Below, in pieces: positions 44,756 to 57,200 of a stretch of DNA of 64,000 nt; position 1 is the first letter of the stretch, and each line of letters begins with the position of its first letter. The notes beneath the pieces are model-generated. The model did no database searches and was not told the DNA's origin. It worked only from the letters and a program-made list of their open reading frames with translations. Made by a program: the position numbers and the translations under genes. The DNA is taken from assembly GCF_039555335.1 (NCBI RefSeq), contig NC_092644.1, forward strand, positions 51,101,281 through 51,165,280, given 5' to 3'. This DNA comes from Amphiura filiformis (lineage: Eukaryota > Echinodermata > Ophiuroidea > Amphilepidida > Amphiuridae).

Positions 44756-44955
44756 TATGATTATCATACAGGGTAAAAATTAAAAAGCTCCAAATTGTTC
44801 CTCTGATTTTCGTTAAAATTGGCCCAAACTGTTCCAGTTTAAGGGATTCAGGAAAGGAATTAGTTTTTACTATCAGCGATTTCAAGTTTAGAAATGTTAT
44901 AAATACAAATTCAATTGAATCCTAGGGAATCCTACATATCTTTTGACTCTTTGAT

Positions 44956-45828
44956 GTGTAACATACTAAATGGACATCGATAGTAACTTTCGATGAAGTA
45001 TGAACAGTGATAAATTAATAATTAATACTAAGCATTTCAAGTCGTCGACCGGAGGCTTTTGTTGGGACTTTACAGAATGCCGTGGGAGATTGAGAAACTC
45101 CACATGTGTGTGATGGTCTTCGTGCTTCAAAAAAGAAGTACATTTTAACCAGTTTATATATCCAATAATTGAGCTAATTTTAATACAGCAACGAAGAAGA
45201 CAGCGAGCACACAAAAGTGCTCTTCCTCATCAAAGGATTAAAAGTTCTTCTGTCAAATTGCTGGAGTTTGCTGGGTTTGTGAAGGCCACGCATCTGTCAA
45301 AAACAGCGGATCTGTGTTGAAGAAACCTGTTCCCTGGAAAAAGAGTGATTGGTGAAAGAAACACCATTTTTGGAGAAAGCAGCGCAAGGAGATATATTTG
45401 TGGAGAAAGCATCGCAAGGAGATATATGTGTGGAGATAGCAGCGCAAAGGAGATTGGAGGAAGCATCATCATTTTCGTATGAGGATTTTATACACAAGGA
45501 TTTATAAATGCAAGCCTACTATGGACTTCGCTGATTTTCGCAGGACAAGTGAATAAGGATATATTACATCAGTCGTCCAGAACATTGCAAGAACTCTAGG
45601 ATCACCAACAAGAAGACAGCTGGTTAAGTACTGATATATAGTAAAACTGTCATTGTGTGATTTTATTGTATATGCGATATTGTTATTATATGTACCAATC
45701 ATACTCTGTTTTCAATTAAAGACTTAGATTTTGTTAGCTTAAACAAACAGTGTATTTGTGTTGTGCATTCGTGATGAGTTCGGGAAAAAGGTGATTTTGG
45801 CCTTGAGTCAAGTACGACTCGTAACACA
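44956..45828 (+). mobile_element. Possible solo LTR
   Basis: TGTGTAACA at the left and GACTCGTAACACA at the right give TG...CA ends. AATTAAAG lies about 110 bases from the right end as a possible poly(A) signal, and short AGCGCAAGGAGATATATTTG repeats lie inside. No target-site duplication is clear and no retroelement coding region is attached, so this is tentative. Confidence 0.3.
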
Positions 45829-47542
45829 TGATACAACTGTTACATGATACTGAGCAATATGTCATGAACAGCCTTGTGGATTCTTTGTTATCTTCCGATG
45901 TATTTTTATTATCAAAACAAAGAAATCACAGAAAAATCACAAGAACATTACAACAAGTTAACATGGGCAAGAGGACAAACTATAATTAGCTGATACCCCA
46001 ATGCTTAATTTACATATAGCCAATCAAAGTGCACTGCTGTTTCAGTAGTAATGAATAAACAACAGTTGTTGGTTGAGCTATCACGCATTGACCTGATGTG
46101 ACCCCATGCGAGTCATCAATTTCGTATGTAAATGAGATAGAGAGGATCGCAAAGCGCATGCACATCTATCAGACTGCTGTGGCAACGCACAAGCAAATGA
46201 GGAGAAACTACAATCATTATTTGGGGAGGGGTGATGTAATTCGTGATGCCCTCGTCCCCCGCATGTTATTGCAAAAACGCAAATAAATGGAATATTTTTC
46301 TTCTTTAATATCTGTTCGTAAATTGTAAAGGCCTACGGAAAAGAAAACCAATAAACAGCATTTCCAAAATACAAAAACTAGGCCTATAAAACCCCGGTAT
46401 AAAACATCAAGTCCGGCCATTATTATCGTGTATTTACAGTAAATGAATATTTTATTTAGTTTATATTCACAGATTTTATTTCAACGTAATATTTCCCAAA
46501 TTTTAAAACCTAATTTTGGAATACTGATAATAATTCATTAGTCCTAAAGTAAGTCACGATGCACGGAAAAAGAGAATAAAAACCAGGAACAAATTGCTTT
46601 AAACTATCAGTGAATATTATAGTAATATTAAAAATTGCACGAAAAGCGATATAAAAGAAACCCCAATTGAAAATGCGTTCACCCAGATCCCATTGTGTAT
46701 ATATGACGTCATGCCATTCATAACGTAACTATCACGCCCTGCACGGTGGGTCATTAGCATGTTATTTGATGGAATGTTTGAGATCGAAAGATGCCTATGA
46801 ATATTGGACAGGTACCTATGGTAAAAATATGTCGAATGCCTTGATATTTGGCTCGAATGTGCTTTAGGGTCGACAGGAACTATTGGGCGTGTTACTATGA
46901 CTATAGAGTACATGAGTGACACATAAATCGACTCTGGCCGCTGAGGTCTTGCTTCATCGATGGGTAGTTCTCATAGCATGTGTTTTCAATGGAACTTGAC
47001 CGGAACAGAGGGTGGCGAGTTGTAAAAGTTATAGGTTTCGAAGCAATGGGTACATGCATATTTTTTTCACAAAAGAATACATGTTTGGTATTGATGGTTA
47101 GAGGAAATATTGAATTTACATAGGGAACAGTTACTTTATCAAAAATTTGTTTCTGTTGGGAACAGGAGATTCTCAAAAACGGGGTACATGCATTTAGCCC
47201 ATACCAAGCTATGCATGAAATACGGCGTATTATTGACAATGTGTTTTGCATTGAAGGATGTCCATTTACTTGTTGTAATGAATCACATGAAAAAACAAAA
47301 AAGCAGCATACAAAAGTACAACTAAAACATTGTAGGCCTACATGTTGCACCAATGCCAGATGGTTATGAAAAGACGGCCTGCTGAGCGGTGGTGTGGTGC
47401 GCCTGAAAAGCGGCGGGGCTCCAATGGCAAATAACGAAAGGATAATTTTCTTGGTATTTTTTTAAATTTCCTAAACCAGTCTTCATAATTCATTAATCAT
47501 TATTGAGCCTACTCCCAAGTTTCACGCCGCGTGCCACCCCTC

Positions 47543-48042
47543 TCCCCGGGGGGGGCACTTCAATTTGAAATGGATATAGGACTAGGTGTAGGGCAGGCGT
47601 AGGGTGGCACTTTCGCACCAAGGGGCATTCGGTGAGAGCAAAGTGTAAAAAATATGGGGTCATTTTTGGCATTCGGTGAGAGCAAAATGTATGGGGTCAT
47701 TGGGTGAGAACATTATCTTTTTTAAAATGAAATCTTTGGGTGAGAGCCGAAACAGCGCTACAGAAACCTCGAAAATCGAATTTTTAGTTCTAAATGGCTT
47801 CAAATTTCTTTGTTTTTTCAAAATAAGTAACAAAATCAGTGATAAATGAAAGTTGCTGTTCAAATTGAACTTGTAAGGGTCTTTGGGTGACAGATCAAAT
47901 GGAAAAATATGGGGTCTTTAGGTGACAGAGCATTTGTTCGTAAAAAATTATGGGGTCTTTGGGTGACAGCGATGCTGAAAAAGGGGGTCTTAACAGCCCG
48001 GCTACATACGCGTCACCTCCAAAGTTGGAGTGCCCCCCGGCC
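47543..48042. repeat. G-run element (copy 4) with TGGGGTCATTGGGTGAGAG repeats
   Basis: CCCCGGGGGGGGCACTTCAA at the left is complementary to TTGGAGTGCCCCCCGG at the right. The interior has seven or eight units of the kind TATGGGGTCTTTGGGTGACA. It ends about 220 bases before the UBAC1 start codon. Confidence 0.75.
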
Positions 48043-48265
48043 CTCTCCCTTTTCTAAAACTTAATGATTTGCCCATGCCTAAATTTGAGGACTTTTAAAT
48101 AGCCTCTTACACAGCACACAAAAATCATTGGTACAATCGGAATGCATTGAAATGTAACCTCGACTCTATGTGTGAGGCTGTTAAGGAAATCGATTAAAAT
48201 ACACAGAAAATACACACTTGGTTGCACGATTTCACCGTCCCGTGTTTGCAAGGAATTGAAATAAA

Positions 48266-51200
48266 ATGATGAAATTGGTTGTTAACAACCCCGATGGATC
48301 GGTCGAGACTTTAGAAGTGACCGCTGATGCTACTGGTCAAGAAGTCAAAGAAAAATGCAGTTTTGTAATCAAACAAAATGAACTGGTTTGTCAAACTTCT
48401 GCAACAGCAAGAGCTGCTGACGAAGGTAATGAATTATTGGGACTGATTTGGGAATTTCCCAATCGTAGCAGAGAAGATGTAATGCTTCATGATGTAATGC
48501 TTCATCTTCTCTGATCGTAGCAATCAAATTTAGGGCGATAATAGTACAAGGAACTTATACGATGTCCTCATTCACAAACTGATACTATCTGTCCATCGTA
48601 TAAGCCTCTTACCGTACGATAATGTGGTGAAGGAATATTACACAGTCAAGAATAGGCTATATCATCTTGGTTCTGAACCCTCACAGTCTCCCAAAACATC
48701 AAAATCATTGTACATTTACTTACTTAAGACTGTCCTTTTTCATATAGCGCAGACAAAGTAGGGCCAAGCTAAATGGAAATGGTCAAATTTTGGCAAAAAA
48801 TCTCTGTGTAATCCTATGTAAGTCCCATATCACATCGTTATCGGCGATCGAGGTTTTTTTCCTGAAGTTTGGTTGGTACCCACCAGCGTCATGCATGTGA
48901 CGTGACACAGCGAAAATAAGCGAATCGGGAATCAGGGATCGTTAAAATGTCAACAAATTTCAAAACACAGAAAGCAGTAAACTTATTGGCGAGCGGTCCG
49001 AATTTTGAGCCATAAGTTTACGTGGTGAACTAGGGCGATCTTTTCCTTTAGACCACCCTCAAAATATTACTTTTGCATTGAATCAATGTTTACTTTTGCA
49101 TCACTACTACACCCCTGCCCAATTTTGTGCATATTTTTGCATTTTTCTCAAAAATTATAGCGCATTGGTGACAAGTAAGATATGTATATTAGGCCCTTCG
49201 CACTTGATTATTAGTTTCCTGTTAAAGATTTTGAAAAAGGGATGAGGTGACTTTTAATTATAAATTATTACCGTACTGACGCGAGTATTCTGTCGGTCGA
49301 ACATCCAGGCTATTCTGTCGGTCCGTGTCACGTCACTTCCGGTTGATGATGTTCGAGTGAAAACAAGTCCCTGATTCGATTTTTGTTGATGATTTCTGTC
49401 ATTGGTGTTATGTAAATTTCGATCGCAAATAGTCAGTGGAATCAAACAACCGTCTCTAAGTCTTCAGAGTGAAAGAAACTTACTTGATTTACCGTTTATA
49501 TACTGACAAACTTAAAATTAAATTCCATGGTCGAAGTGTCGTTTTTCCGAAATTGAATGCCACTCCAGCAACATCGCTATGTAGCCTCCTTCACAGCCGG
49601 TTTCTGTTGTTCACAACAAACCGTGAGCCACATCCGGGCTATCTCTAGTCTCGGGCCCAAACTGCATGTGGCGCACGGTTTGTTGTGAACAACAGAAATT
49701 CAAATTCAATGCATTTTGAAATCATTAATAGACTATGACATGAATACAAATTATCAATTTTCATATTAAAAATACAAAATATCTTGAAAGTTTTTTATAT
49801 TTTTTTTTTAAGGTTAACCATGAATGATCCTAGCATTTTTTTTTTTTGTTGTTGAAATTCGAGTATAGTCCCACCCCCCAATTTTGAAAAATGTTCACCC
49901 AAAAACGGGGTGGGACTATACTCACGTCAGTACGGTAATTATCTTTTATTTTCTTTATTTAGTTTGAACTATTACAAGCAACTATTGATTAGCATTAGTT
50001 TTGACTAGTATACCGGTACATGTAAGAGCAGGCATTTAATTATATTTCACAACAATATTTGATTTTATAAATAAGTGAAGGTGGAGTTGTACTCCTTGTT
50101 TATTCATCATTATTGTTGATATTATTAAAGTCAGAAAATGGCAAGTAGAAGTAGTTGAAAGTTATTTTAAAGCAGAAAATTAGAAATAAAAATAAAATAA
50201 TTATTCTGAGATTTTCAATTTTGGACGCGGGCGGTAAACAGGAAACTAATAATCAAGTGCGAAGGGCCTTCCACTGCAAATTTTATTTCAACACAGACAA
50301 CAGTTGTGGAGTTACAGTCAAAAATGAGGGAAAACCAATATTTGATCAATAAATCAATAACTACAATGTACTTGCCTTGAGTTGTTGAATTTTCAGTGCA
50401 GTAGTTGTAGTCCTTGCCCGTATAACATACATATCTTACTTGTCACCACTTCACTATATTTTGAGAAAAATGCAAAAATAGGCACAAAATTGGCCAGGAG
50501 TGTATAGTACCCCCTTAAAACAAAAAGTGCATGGATCAGCAATTCAGCATTGGACATCAGACATTTATTATGCGTAGCATTATCAGCATCAGCTTGCACT
50601 ACTTGATTTTTGTTACATTTGCACACTTCACTGTATAAGTCTATGCCTAAGTCTATGCTATCCCCGTACACATTTCAAAATTGTGTACATAGCAAAGTGA
50701 TCAAAATTGAATAGCTATGGCCACCGTTTGTATGGATGTCCAAAACAGAAGCCAAAGTGGTCAAAGCAAAATCAAACCAGGGTAGCGCTATAGGTTTTAA
50801 AACAAGGGGTCAAAAATTTGAAATATTGTGAAACTATGGATACAAAACAAACAAAGGGTTGGTTCAAATGACCCTTTAGCAACCTCTAAATGGTAATTTG
50901 ATGTGCCAAAAGCTAAAAGAATGCGCCTATGACCCCTTGGTGCAAGTTAATGCTACATGTATGGTGCTACCCCTGGCACTTACTGCAGTCATGCAGGCTA
51001 TCAAATTCTTTTGATTGGATCACACTTGCTGTGTCCTACATTTTATTCACCCAAAGTGCTGACAATAACTCCAATTAGCTCAATTAGTTGTGAGGTGAAG
51101 TGTCATAAAACAACCAGGTGCCCTTGGTGGCTGAATGATTTCTGGCAAATTACATGGTCAGAAGAATCACTGACTATTTGCAAAATATCATGGTGGCACG

Positions 51201-54200
51201 CAGTTAAATACTAAATTGGGTGGCTTATCTGTTTTGAAACTCATTATTAAATTTGATTTTAGATCTCATATTCAACCCCAATTCTAACCAACTTGAGAAG
51301 ATTTATAAAATGAGATTCATTTTTTGTGATGGTTTTACACTCAGTCTAATGTCCAAAAGTCCTCTGTTTGTTGGTGTCAATCAACCTTGAAATGTAGGCC
51401 AGGGGGGAGGGGGCATTCAGCCAGAATTGTCAAAAAGTGGCTTAAAAAGGTTGAGAGACCCATCCCCCTGTCCCCTCCCCAGGATTGACTCCTATGCAAG
51501 TCCTCAAAACATTTGGTAATACCAAGCAAGTCTTGGCAAGGTTAACACTTGGAGGATGTTAGCTATTAGAGAGGATAGTTAAAAGTACAATGTATGTATA
51601 GAACTCTGTTTTCGATATTTGCAGAGGATGTGTGTTCTGAGGATGTGTGTCTTAAGTCGTACACAATGTCCTTGTTCTACCTGCAAGCCTTGAAATAAGC
51701 AGGCGCAGGGAGCAAATTTGCTCTCGTAAAGCCACTAATTGCTCCTGGTCCTTGTAAAATTCACATGAACCAGGATCAATTTTCTAAAATAAATTGCTCC
51801 TGGTTACAGTTTTACACTTGATGCAGTCGTGCTGGTATGCTGTATTGTATATATGCAGAAAAAAATTTAATATTTGAAAATTGCTCCTGTTTCTTCAGAA
51901 ATTGCTCCTGGTTCTTGTAAAATCCCAGTGAACCAGGAGCAATGTTCGAAACAAATTGCTCCTGGTTCCAGTCTGCTTATTTCAAGGCTTGTCTACCTGT
52001 GTGTTGTTCAGTTGGAGTCCTCAACTGAAAAGCAAGGTAAACAATAAACATACACACCCACACACAAGATTTTGCAATAAGATTAGGGCAACACTGAAGA
52101 ACATCAATGCTTGTTTGTTATGAATATTATGAGGTGGTAAAATGTTATGCTTTGGCTTTGTACAAAATCATTCATCCTATTCTAACCTGACATGTATACA
52201 TTTTGATTTTGCAGGTAGCTCAGTTGACCCTCCACCAGTGAGCCTTCAGTACAAGTTGGTGTGTGTAGACTTGGCTAAAGTTGTACAAGATAAATGTAAG
52301 ATAGGAGAACAAGGACTCAAAGATGCAGGTAAAATTATTGAAAAATGCAACTGAAGATGACAATTTGAACAAATCATGCTGTCTTTATAATGTTGATAGA
52401 GCCAATTGTATTGTAAAATAAACTTCCATATAATGATATGATGACCAACTCTGAACTTTTTAGATTTCCCGAGTACTGTGTATGTACATGTATGCACTAT
52501 GGGTGAAAAAAGTCATCATTTCCATCAGGGCTCAAAATGAACACTTCAAAGGCACTCATTTCAAGGCCAGTGAGCAAAGGCTGTTATGTACATGTACTGA
52601 AGGATGCTTTGCAGTTGTTTCGGTCCCAGCCACTTTGTGTTCCTCCGTCACTTAACAAACCGCCTGGCAACAACCCATGAAATGATGATCGCTGATTGGT
52701 TAATGAATTTACAAATTCAATTGTTTTCAATTGGCTATAGGATGTGACTGGTGTAAGTGATGACACTAAACATCATAGGCCGGCCCTCCACTATTTGTAG
52801 ATACAGCAAACACAAAATGTATGCTAGCTTAGCAGCAACTGAGGCGTCAATCGTCTGATATCGCCTTTTTATGTCAGCGACTCTTAGCACATACTCACAT
52901 ACATGGATTTATGTAACCGCATAGCTGTCCATAAAACGCTGCATGCACTGAAGCCCAGCGCTGAGTGACAGCCAAAATTTGACTCAATTTTTCAGTGAGT
53001 TAAAGCCTTAATCAAGTTAATGTACGATCTTTTTAAATTTTTAGATTTTTCTTTTTTTCTTCTAAAATGATAATATACAATCATTATGAAAGTTCCCAAT
53101 ACATTTGGACGCGAAAGACATTGGGAATTTGCAAAGAAACAACATCATAATCTTCACCTCAATCACTCGAAACATCTCGCACTATTTGGATTAGGACAGC
53201 GAGTGTGGCTTCAGAGTTAGTCTCCCTACGCTGCCAGTTTGAGTTACGCTCCCTCCACATGTGGAGGAGCGTAACCAAGCTAGTTTTGTACGAGACTACG
53301 GTTTGCGATCGTGGGCCGACATAAAGTCATAATCTAAAAAATTATGACTTGATGTCGGACCAACAGAAAATCGTCCCGTTTTACTACAAATAGGACGAAT
53401 TTGACAGCTTGCTCATAGATTTAAGTTAGAACATGTGTAAGTATTACAAATATGCCAAAAAATCGGTTTTGAAAAAAATAAAGGTAAATTCTGAAAAAAG
53501 ATCGTACATTATGACTTTAATTTTCAGCCAATCAGAAAAGATATACTATGAGGTTGTCGCCAGACGGTTTGTTTAGTGATGAAGGAGTACAAATCGGCTG
53601 GGACCGAGACTAACTTTACAGATGATGAGGAGCACCAAGGCTAAGTACAAAAGTACCCTGAGTTCCAGTTTAAAACAAAGTAGGATATACAGTATAGGAT
53701 ACAGGGATAAGTAAATTACAACACTGCAATGTAGTAAGCAAAACAAATTGCATATAATATTGAAAAAGGACAAGAAAATAAAAGTGATGCCTGCAATGTC
53801 GTACAAAATTTGTGTCTAATTAAATCGGAATCCTTTGATAATGTTGGTATCAGTTTAATACTCTTTAAGTCTAAAGAAGTTTTAAACACTGACACATTGT
53901 GCTTGTAATATTAATATTTCAGATAAGATACTATTGTTAAAGCAGAGATCAGAACCAGCTCCTAAACCAGAGAAGAAGCCTAAGACTAGTACCATACCTG
54001 GACAACCAGAAGCAACAAAACCTGAGGATCTACAGGTAAGGATCAGGGTTGTAGCACTGCCACCCCACCGTCCACTGTAACAGTGGACGGTGGGGTGGCA
54101 GAGCCCAGTTTTGGAGCCCACCACTCAGAGGAAGGGAAGCAAGGTAACTTTTAAAGGAAAGGGAACAGACTTCTCACAGGGAGGGGGGGAACAGTACTCT

Positions 54201-57200
54201 TTAATTTGCTACACTACTGTAGATGTTAGCATGTCAATTTTGAGATATAATATACTTTCCTCCGAGAGGAGCTGTGAAAAATGTAAGACAAACACTCACA
54301 CTCAATTCAATTGACTGAACAAAATGTGCCATTGGACTATTCCATTTAAAATCCACACTCCCCACTCCCCCCGTGGAAGATTTTGGAAATATCTTCCACA
54401 GGGGGAGTATGCATTCCAAGTGGAATGATCACATTAGGAAGCTCCATTTGAAACCCACTGTGGAAGATTCAGGTTGAATCTTTCTCAGAGGATGTACAAA
54501 ATTCAAATGGAGCTGCCATCCAAAAGATATTTCCAAAATCTTCCACAGGGGGAGTGTGCAATAGCCCATTTTAAGTATGGGTGTATAATTCCACACATAT
54601 GCTAAGTGGCTCTATATGAATACATTGTCATGATTGAATCCTGGAAATACAAGCATCATGACGTTGTATTAGTTCAATTGAATTTCAGAGTACAGTCCTA
54701 CATGTAACTTTTGTTTCAAACACATAAACAAGTGACATTTTCAGCTGATAATTTTTGTTAACAGACGCAAGAAGAATCCGCTCCAACGCTGAAAGAAATT
54801 GAGGAAGCCACAAAGAATGTACCTCGTCTTAACCTGGATAAGAAAGCATGGAAGGAGAAAGGGCCAAGCTCAGGGGTAAAGCTTTTTGTTTTTAAATATG
54901 ATAAAATATCATGATACTTTATAAATTTTTACAAAAAATGTGTCTAAACGTACAGCACGAAGTACACAGCATCTGCATGCGTGTTTGTGCCTTATACATT
55001 TATACACAAGTAGTACATTTAGTAGTCATTTTTCTAATGTTTGCTCTGATTGGTTATCGCTATGTAGAGTGTATGAAAGTTTTTTCTTATGATTGATGCA
55101 CAATAATATATAATATACTGTATGGACTCTTCAATGATAAGCTTTAAAAACTGTTTGTTGATTTCGTCATTTTGAATTTAAATTTTGAAGCTTCAAGGGG
55201 CATAGTCTGATTTTTTCATGTTCTGTTTTTTATCTAGCGTGGATGTGTGATCAAACAAAATGTGTTTGATAGAATTGATCTTTTCATATTTGATTTTTCG
55301 CCTACAGATGACATCGGATCTTGCCGCAATAAAAGGAAGACTAGCATACAGACAGGGCTTTATTACTCTGATAGAAATGGCTCATAAACTCTTATGCACC
55401 GATTCTAAAGCTGCACGAGCTGTTAACGAAGCATTGGGTAAGATCAATTGGTAGCAGAACACTCTATATCATGGTTACAGATTTGTCATGGTTATCGATG
55501 AGTTTAATCATGGTTACCGATTTGTCAACACTAGTTGCTGTTTAGATCACTTTCTTAATTTAAAAGGTGACCACCAGATAAATTGAAAAAGCAAAATTGT
55601 ATTATTTTGGATACTGGACAGGAATTTCCAAAAACGGACGTAAACAGTATCATAATGCTCTTATAAAATGGTTAAATGTTTTGGGAAACAATTTGTTTCT
55701 GAGTATTAAATTGATGGAAATAGTCAGTAGACTTGATCATACCAAGTTGCAGGAAGTCATTGATCACTATGGCCCAAGATGCACCGTATAAACCATTTAG
55801 CATCATTCAGGGATGCAGCTCTATACAGGTGCAGAACCCTAGTCAGCCTACACATATAATAACCATCACAGCCAGAATCAGCTCGAGTTTTGTACGAGTA
55901 GACTGGGACAATTACCAGTAAGTTCCTTGTCCAGGATAATTTCAAGCTAGCTCTATTTTTCCACAAGAAAGGAAATAGACATTGTTTGAACTCAAACTTG
56001 TTAAAACATTTAGTTTGATTACGTTTGTGAAGCTAATATTTGTGAGACTATCCCATATACATTTCCCCCTTAATTAGTTTAAATGTTAAAGCCACACACA
56101 TGCTAATCTTTAATGTATTGCTTTAAATGCCTTACAGAAAATGCAAGGATGGCTGCTAAAGAAAAGGCTCGTATTCCAATGGTAGACCCTGAGGGATTAA
56201 AGCAGCTAAGAGATATGGGCTTCCCTGAAATTGCTGCTAGGAAAGCATTGGCTGCCAATGAGTAAGTATGTTAGTTACTTCATTATGTGTATCTAAAATA
56301 ATCAAAGAGTTTAAACAAAAAGGGTATGTAACCCTGCTATGGTTTTGTGTTCCTCATAAAGTGTTCCCCAGATTATAGTACCATGCACCAAGCAAACTTC
56401 AATTTTTAAGTTCATGCTTGCTTGTGGTCTGTGTGATGCATTTTGGCCATAACATGCACTATACTATTTTGCTGTAAACCTTTAACACAGTGCCTCTGAA
56501 CCACAGTTTGTGTGCTATAGACGTGGTATGCATGTCAATTTCGTCTTCATATGCAACTTTGCCTAAATACGCTGTCATCAAATGTTTACAGCAATTTACT
56601 ATAGCTAAAATAATAGTTTCTCGATCATGAGAGCTCAATAGGCACGCAATGACGATTGCATCGGCGTACAACGCCTACTACACACGCTCATGGTTAGCGC
56701 TGCATTTCCTGTGTGTGCACAATCGATTGCGCTATTGTGTCATTCCACTAAACTTGCGACATTACGCAGTGCACGCAGTACATTCATACTCTCATGATTG
56801 AGAAACTATTATTTTAGCTATATAAGCATTACAGGCATATACTTAAAATTTCCAATGCTTGTGCTTTAAACAGCAATTATTGTACTGTTATTTTACTTTT
56901 TTTAGAGCTAAAGTCCCATAATTTTGGTTTCCTGGAGACAGTATTGTCTGTGTGTGATACATGAGCGATCAAAGGCAGTGGCGTCACACTGCATCTTTGA
57001 TTGTGTGTGTACCAAAAAACATTACACTACACTACTGTTTTGAGAAAACCAAATGAACCATACCAACTAGTTCTGATTTTCAGTATTTTATACTAATGTT
57101 GGTACTTTAGTACATGAAAGTGCAGAAATACTGGTTTACATTGGTTGATTTAGACAGTTGGAAGCTCTGTTTCTAGTTCTACAGTTACCTAGAATTGAAT

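Larger units (their letters stand above)
42955..48265. other. Divergent intergenic region between TLS1 and UBAC1
   Basis: It carries the promoters of both divergent genes, but no TATA box or CpG-rich core is clear. It also holds the foldback at 43740-44081, a dispersed repeat at 44392, a possible LTR at 44956 and a G-run element at 47543. The rest (45.83-47.54 kb) shows no supported gene. Confidence 0.6.
49103..50510. mobile_element. 1.4-kb foldback element in UBAC1 intron 1
   Basis: ACTACTACACCCCTGCCCAA at the left matches the complement of the right end (TTGGCCAGGAGTGTATAGTA). Homology continues through TGCATTTTTCTCAAAAATTA and AAGATATGTATATTAGGCCC then TTCGCACTTGATTATTAGTT. It belongs to the same family as 13431-13823. 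Two further inverted-repeat elements are nested in it. Confidence 0.85.

Noticed and set aside
45230..45497. Three overlapping minus-strand ORFs with SLRCFL/SPCDAF repeats
   Set aside because: They reflect short AGCGCAAGGAGATATAT repeats inside the putative LTR, read in different frames.
46901..47353. 150-codon minus-strand ORF
   Set aside because: Cys/Ser-rich composition with no domain, no splice context and no similarity to anything recognised; expected by chance in this AT-rich DNA.
48350..48372. Alternative UBAC1 exon 1 donors near TGCAGTTTTGTAATC
   Set aside because: One gives a weak donor and the other the wrong phase. The G|GTAATG donor at 48425 keeps the frame and is stronger, though cDNA would settle it.
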